A stretch of 5,251 nt of DNA from Actinomycetota bacterium (GTDB lineage Bacteria > Actinomycetota > Thermoleophilia > Solirubrobacterales > Solirubrobacteraceae), in the NCBI GenBank assembly GCA_019348575.1, contig JAHWJE010000152.1:1-5251 (forward strand), given 5' to 3'. The position numbers and the translations under genes were made by a program. The notes under the pieces are model-generated. The model had not been told where the DNA came from. It worked only from the letters and a program-made list of their open reading frames with translations, and made no database searches. The first letter of the stretch is position 1. Each line of letters opens with the position of its first letter. Of this stretch, positions 4,277 to 5,251 are shown in pieces.

Positions 4277-5251
4277 CGCCGCCATCGCATCGGGCTGGGC
4301 GACGCGTCGATCTACCCGCTGCTTCTTGCCCAGGCCGGCGTGCCGGACACCGAGCGGACCACGCTGCTCGACCACCTCTGCAATCGTGACCTGCCGGCGC
4401 TCCAGGCCGACGTCGATCGGCTCGGGCTCTCCGACGCCACGCGCGACATGCTGCTCGCCCCGACGACGCTTCGCGGCGGCCCCGAGGTGCTCGAGCGGGC
4501 GACCGGGATGCGCAGCACCACGGTGGCCGCGCTGTTGACCCGTCTCGACACGGCCGAAGGCCCGGTCCTCGGGCCGCGAAGCGTTGTGGTGGTCGATGAC
4601 GCGTCCACGCTCGGCAACCGCGACTTCGCGCGTTTGTCTGGTCATGTGGAGCGGGCCGCGGCCACGCTGCGCCTCGTCGGCGATCCTGCCCAACACTCGG
4701 CCGTGGCGGCGGGAGGAGCGTGGCGCCACCTCATTGACCGTCACCCTGGTGATACACCCGCGCTGACCGAGCTGCGTCGCCAGAAGGGCCCGGAGATGGC
4801 CGAGGTCCGCATGGCGCTGACCGACTACCGGCAGGGACGAATCGCCGAGGCGCTGGCCCGCCTGGACCAGGATGAGCGGGTTGTCGAGGCGAATTCCCCT
4901 GACGAGTTGCTGGACGCCTTGGTGGCGGACTGGTACGTGGATCGCCAGCTGCGCGTGCAGGACCCATCGGCGGCCCATTCGAGCATGGTGGCCGAGCACC
5001 ACGTAGAACGAGCGGAGCTCAATCGGCGGGCTCGGGCTGTTCTCGGCGCTGTCGGTGAGCTCGACGGGCCAGAGCTCGAGGTCGCCGGAGTGACGTTCCA
5101 GCAGGGCGACGAGGTCATCGCCCGCAGACAGGATCGCGAGTTGCGCCCGGCTGGCGGCGGACGAAACAGCTACGTCCGCAACGGCACCCGAGGCCGTGTC
5201 GTCGAGGTGAACCAGCGGGAGCGGGTACTGGTGGTGGACTTCGAGGACCGG
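4160..5251 (+). CDS. Composite open frame: NuoM start, HisZ piece and relaxase helicase piece joined in frame
   Basis: One frame runs without a stop for 364 codons from the nuoM ATG to the window end and continues beyond it. It contains pieces of three unrelated proteins: residues 1-39 resemble the NuoM N-terminus, about 40-113 a central part of HisZ, and about 114-364 the second part of a MobF/TraA relaxase helicase. None is complete: NuoM lacks all pumping helices after the first, HisZ lacks both ends, and the helicase lacks Walker A. A combined function is not supported. The frame is probably preserved because both joins fall at places where the two partners encode similar short peptides. 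It should be treated as a chimeric join until read support is checked; the separate pieces are listed below. Confidence 0.6.
   Translation, partial: MPLLTLAVAIPLIAAVAVAFVPARATSVPRIVALGAAGLRRHRIGLGDASIYPLLLAQAGVPDTERTTLLDHLCNRDLPALQADVDRLGLSDATRDMLLAPTTLRGGPEVLERATGMRSTTVAALLTRLDTAEGPVLGPRSVVVVDDASTLGNRDFARLSGHVERAAATLRLVGDPAQHSAVAAGGAWRHLIDRHPGDTPALTELRRQKGPEMAEVRMALTDYRQGRIAEALARLDQDERVVEANSPDELLDALVADWYVDRQLRVQDPSAAHSSMVAEHHVERAELNRRARAVLGAVGELDGPELEVAGVTFQQGDEVIARRQDRELRPAGGGRNSYVRNGTRGRVVEVNQRERVLVVDFEDR
4271..4501 (+). pseudogene. hisZ: ATP phosphoribosyltransferase regulatory subunit (HisZ), internal fragment
   Basis: HisZ is a histidyl-tRNA-synthetase-like protein that partners the short form of HisG in the first step of histidine synthesis. 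The fragment reads GLRRHRIGLGDASIYPLLL, then an alternating helical stretch with NRDLPALQADVDRLGLSD and LRGGPEVLERA. This matches the part of HisZ after its catalytic-like core: the R.GLGD...L..LL motif, a L...RD...L...V..LGL helix pair, and RGGPEVL. I recognise this from family memory, not from a search. It has no start, lacks the N-terminal motif 2 region and lacks the C-terminal GYYTG and GGGRYD motifs. About 9% of its codons end in A or T, between nuoL and the downstream piece. A HisS (histidyl-tRNA synthetase) origin is the main alternative, but GLGDAS and RGGPEVL favour HisZ. Confidence 0.65.
4496..5251 (+). pseudogene. MobF/TraA-type conjugative relaxase, helicase-domain fragment without Walker A
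   Basis: These ~250 residues match the superfamily 1 (RecD-like) helicase half of large actinobacterial relaxases, which nick plasmid or ICE DNA at oriT and unwind it during transfer. Positions are within the composite frame: TGMRSTTVAALLTRLD (115-130) leads to the Walker B strand VVVVDDASTLGNRDFARL (142-159), then LVGDPAQHSAVAAGGAWRHL (172-191, the GDP.Q motif III), LTELRRQKGPEM (202-213), LVADWYVDR (254-262), SSMVAEHHVERAELNRRAR (274-292), and a small beta-rich domain with F..GDEVIAR (313-321) and VRNGTRGRVVEV (339-350). Walker A, which should lie about 50-60 residues before Walker B, is absent because the upstream sequence is HisZ. The relaxase domain (tyrosines and HxH) is also absent. 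Walker B has DD instead of the commoner DE. About 20% of codons end in A or T, far above nuoL. The frame continues past the window. Confidence 0.8.

Noticed and set aside
2204..5002. Very long open frame on the minus strand (932 codons)
   Set aside because: Its product is low-complexity, rich in R, G, H, D and Q with no recognisable domain or membrane segment, and it lies opposite nuoK, nuoL and three further fragments. Strong GC3 bias in the sense genes removes stop codons on the opposite strand, and it even runs across both chimeric joins.
4160..5251. A new three-domain defence or signalling protein
   Set aside because: Each piece is a recognisable internal fragment of a known family cut in mid-domain, with missing catalytic parts and different codon use, which points to a chimeric join and not a designed fusion.

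Overview
The window is very GC-rich, with codons ending almost always in G or C, and is coding nearly throughout on the + strand. Positions 1-4147 plus the first ~115 bases of the next gene are the membrane-arm part of a complex I (NADH:quinone oxidoreductase) operon in the order nuoD-like (3' end only), nuoH, nuoJ, nuoK, nuoL, nuoM (5' end only). Base composition, GTG starts with 4-base overlaps, a hisZ fragment and an actinobacterial-type relaxase/helicase fragment together suggest a high-GC Actinomycetota, perhaps Thermoleophilia (Solirubrobacterales or relatives). That placement is inference from remembered family patterns, not a search.

Layout: nuoD-like tail (1-549), nuoH (546-1454), nuoJ (1451-2008), a possible 16-codon minicistron (2005-2055), nuoK (2052-2360), nuoL (2360-4147), then a frame opening with the nuoM start (4160) that stays open to the end of the window (5251). 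Genes overlap by 1-4 bases or lie 12 bases apart, so this is one tightly coupled transcription unit. No promoter, terminator, RNA gene or CRISPR array is visible, and no stretch over 300 bases lacks a gene.

The complex is not a textbook Nuo-1. No nuoE, nuoF, nuoG or nuoI lies between nuoD and nuoJ. NuoH lacks the quinone-loop GPNRVG motif and several conserved glutamates. NuoJ carries a methionine-rich third helix with a glutamate at the normally small, neutral bulge site. NuoK and NuoL keep their key proton-path residues. This looks like a divergent complex-I-like proton or ion pump whose electron donor cannot be told from the window.

The most striking feature is the last 1.1 kb. One uninterrupted frame reads as about 39 residues of NuoM N-terminus, about 75 residues of HisZ (ATP phosphoribosyltransferase regulatory subunit, histidine synthesis), then about 250 residues from the helicase domain of a MobF/TraA-type conjugative relaxase, starting downstream of Walker A. 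Both joints fall where the two families could share a few codons, which keeps the frame. Codon use shifts in steps (about 4% A/T-ending codons in nuoL, 9% in the HisZ part, 20% in the helicase part, by hand count). The simplest reading is a chimeric join (assembly or amplification artefact, or less likely recombination through short homology), not a working three-domain protein.
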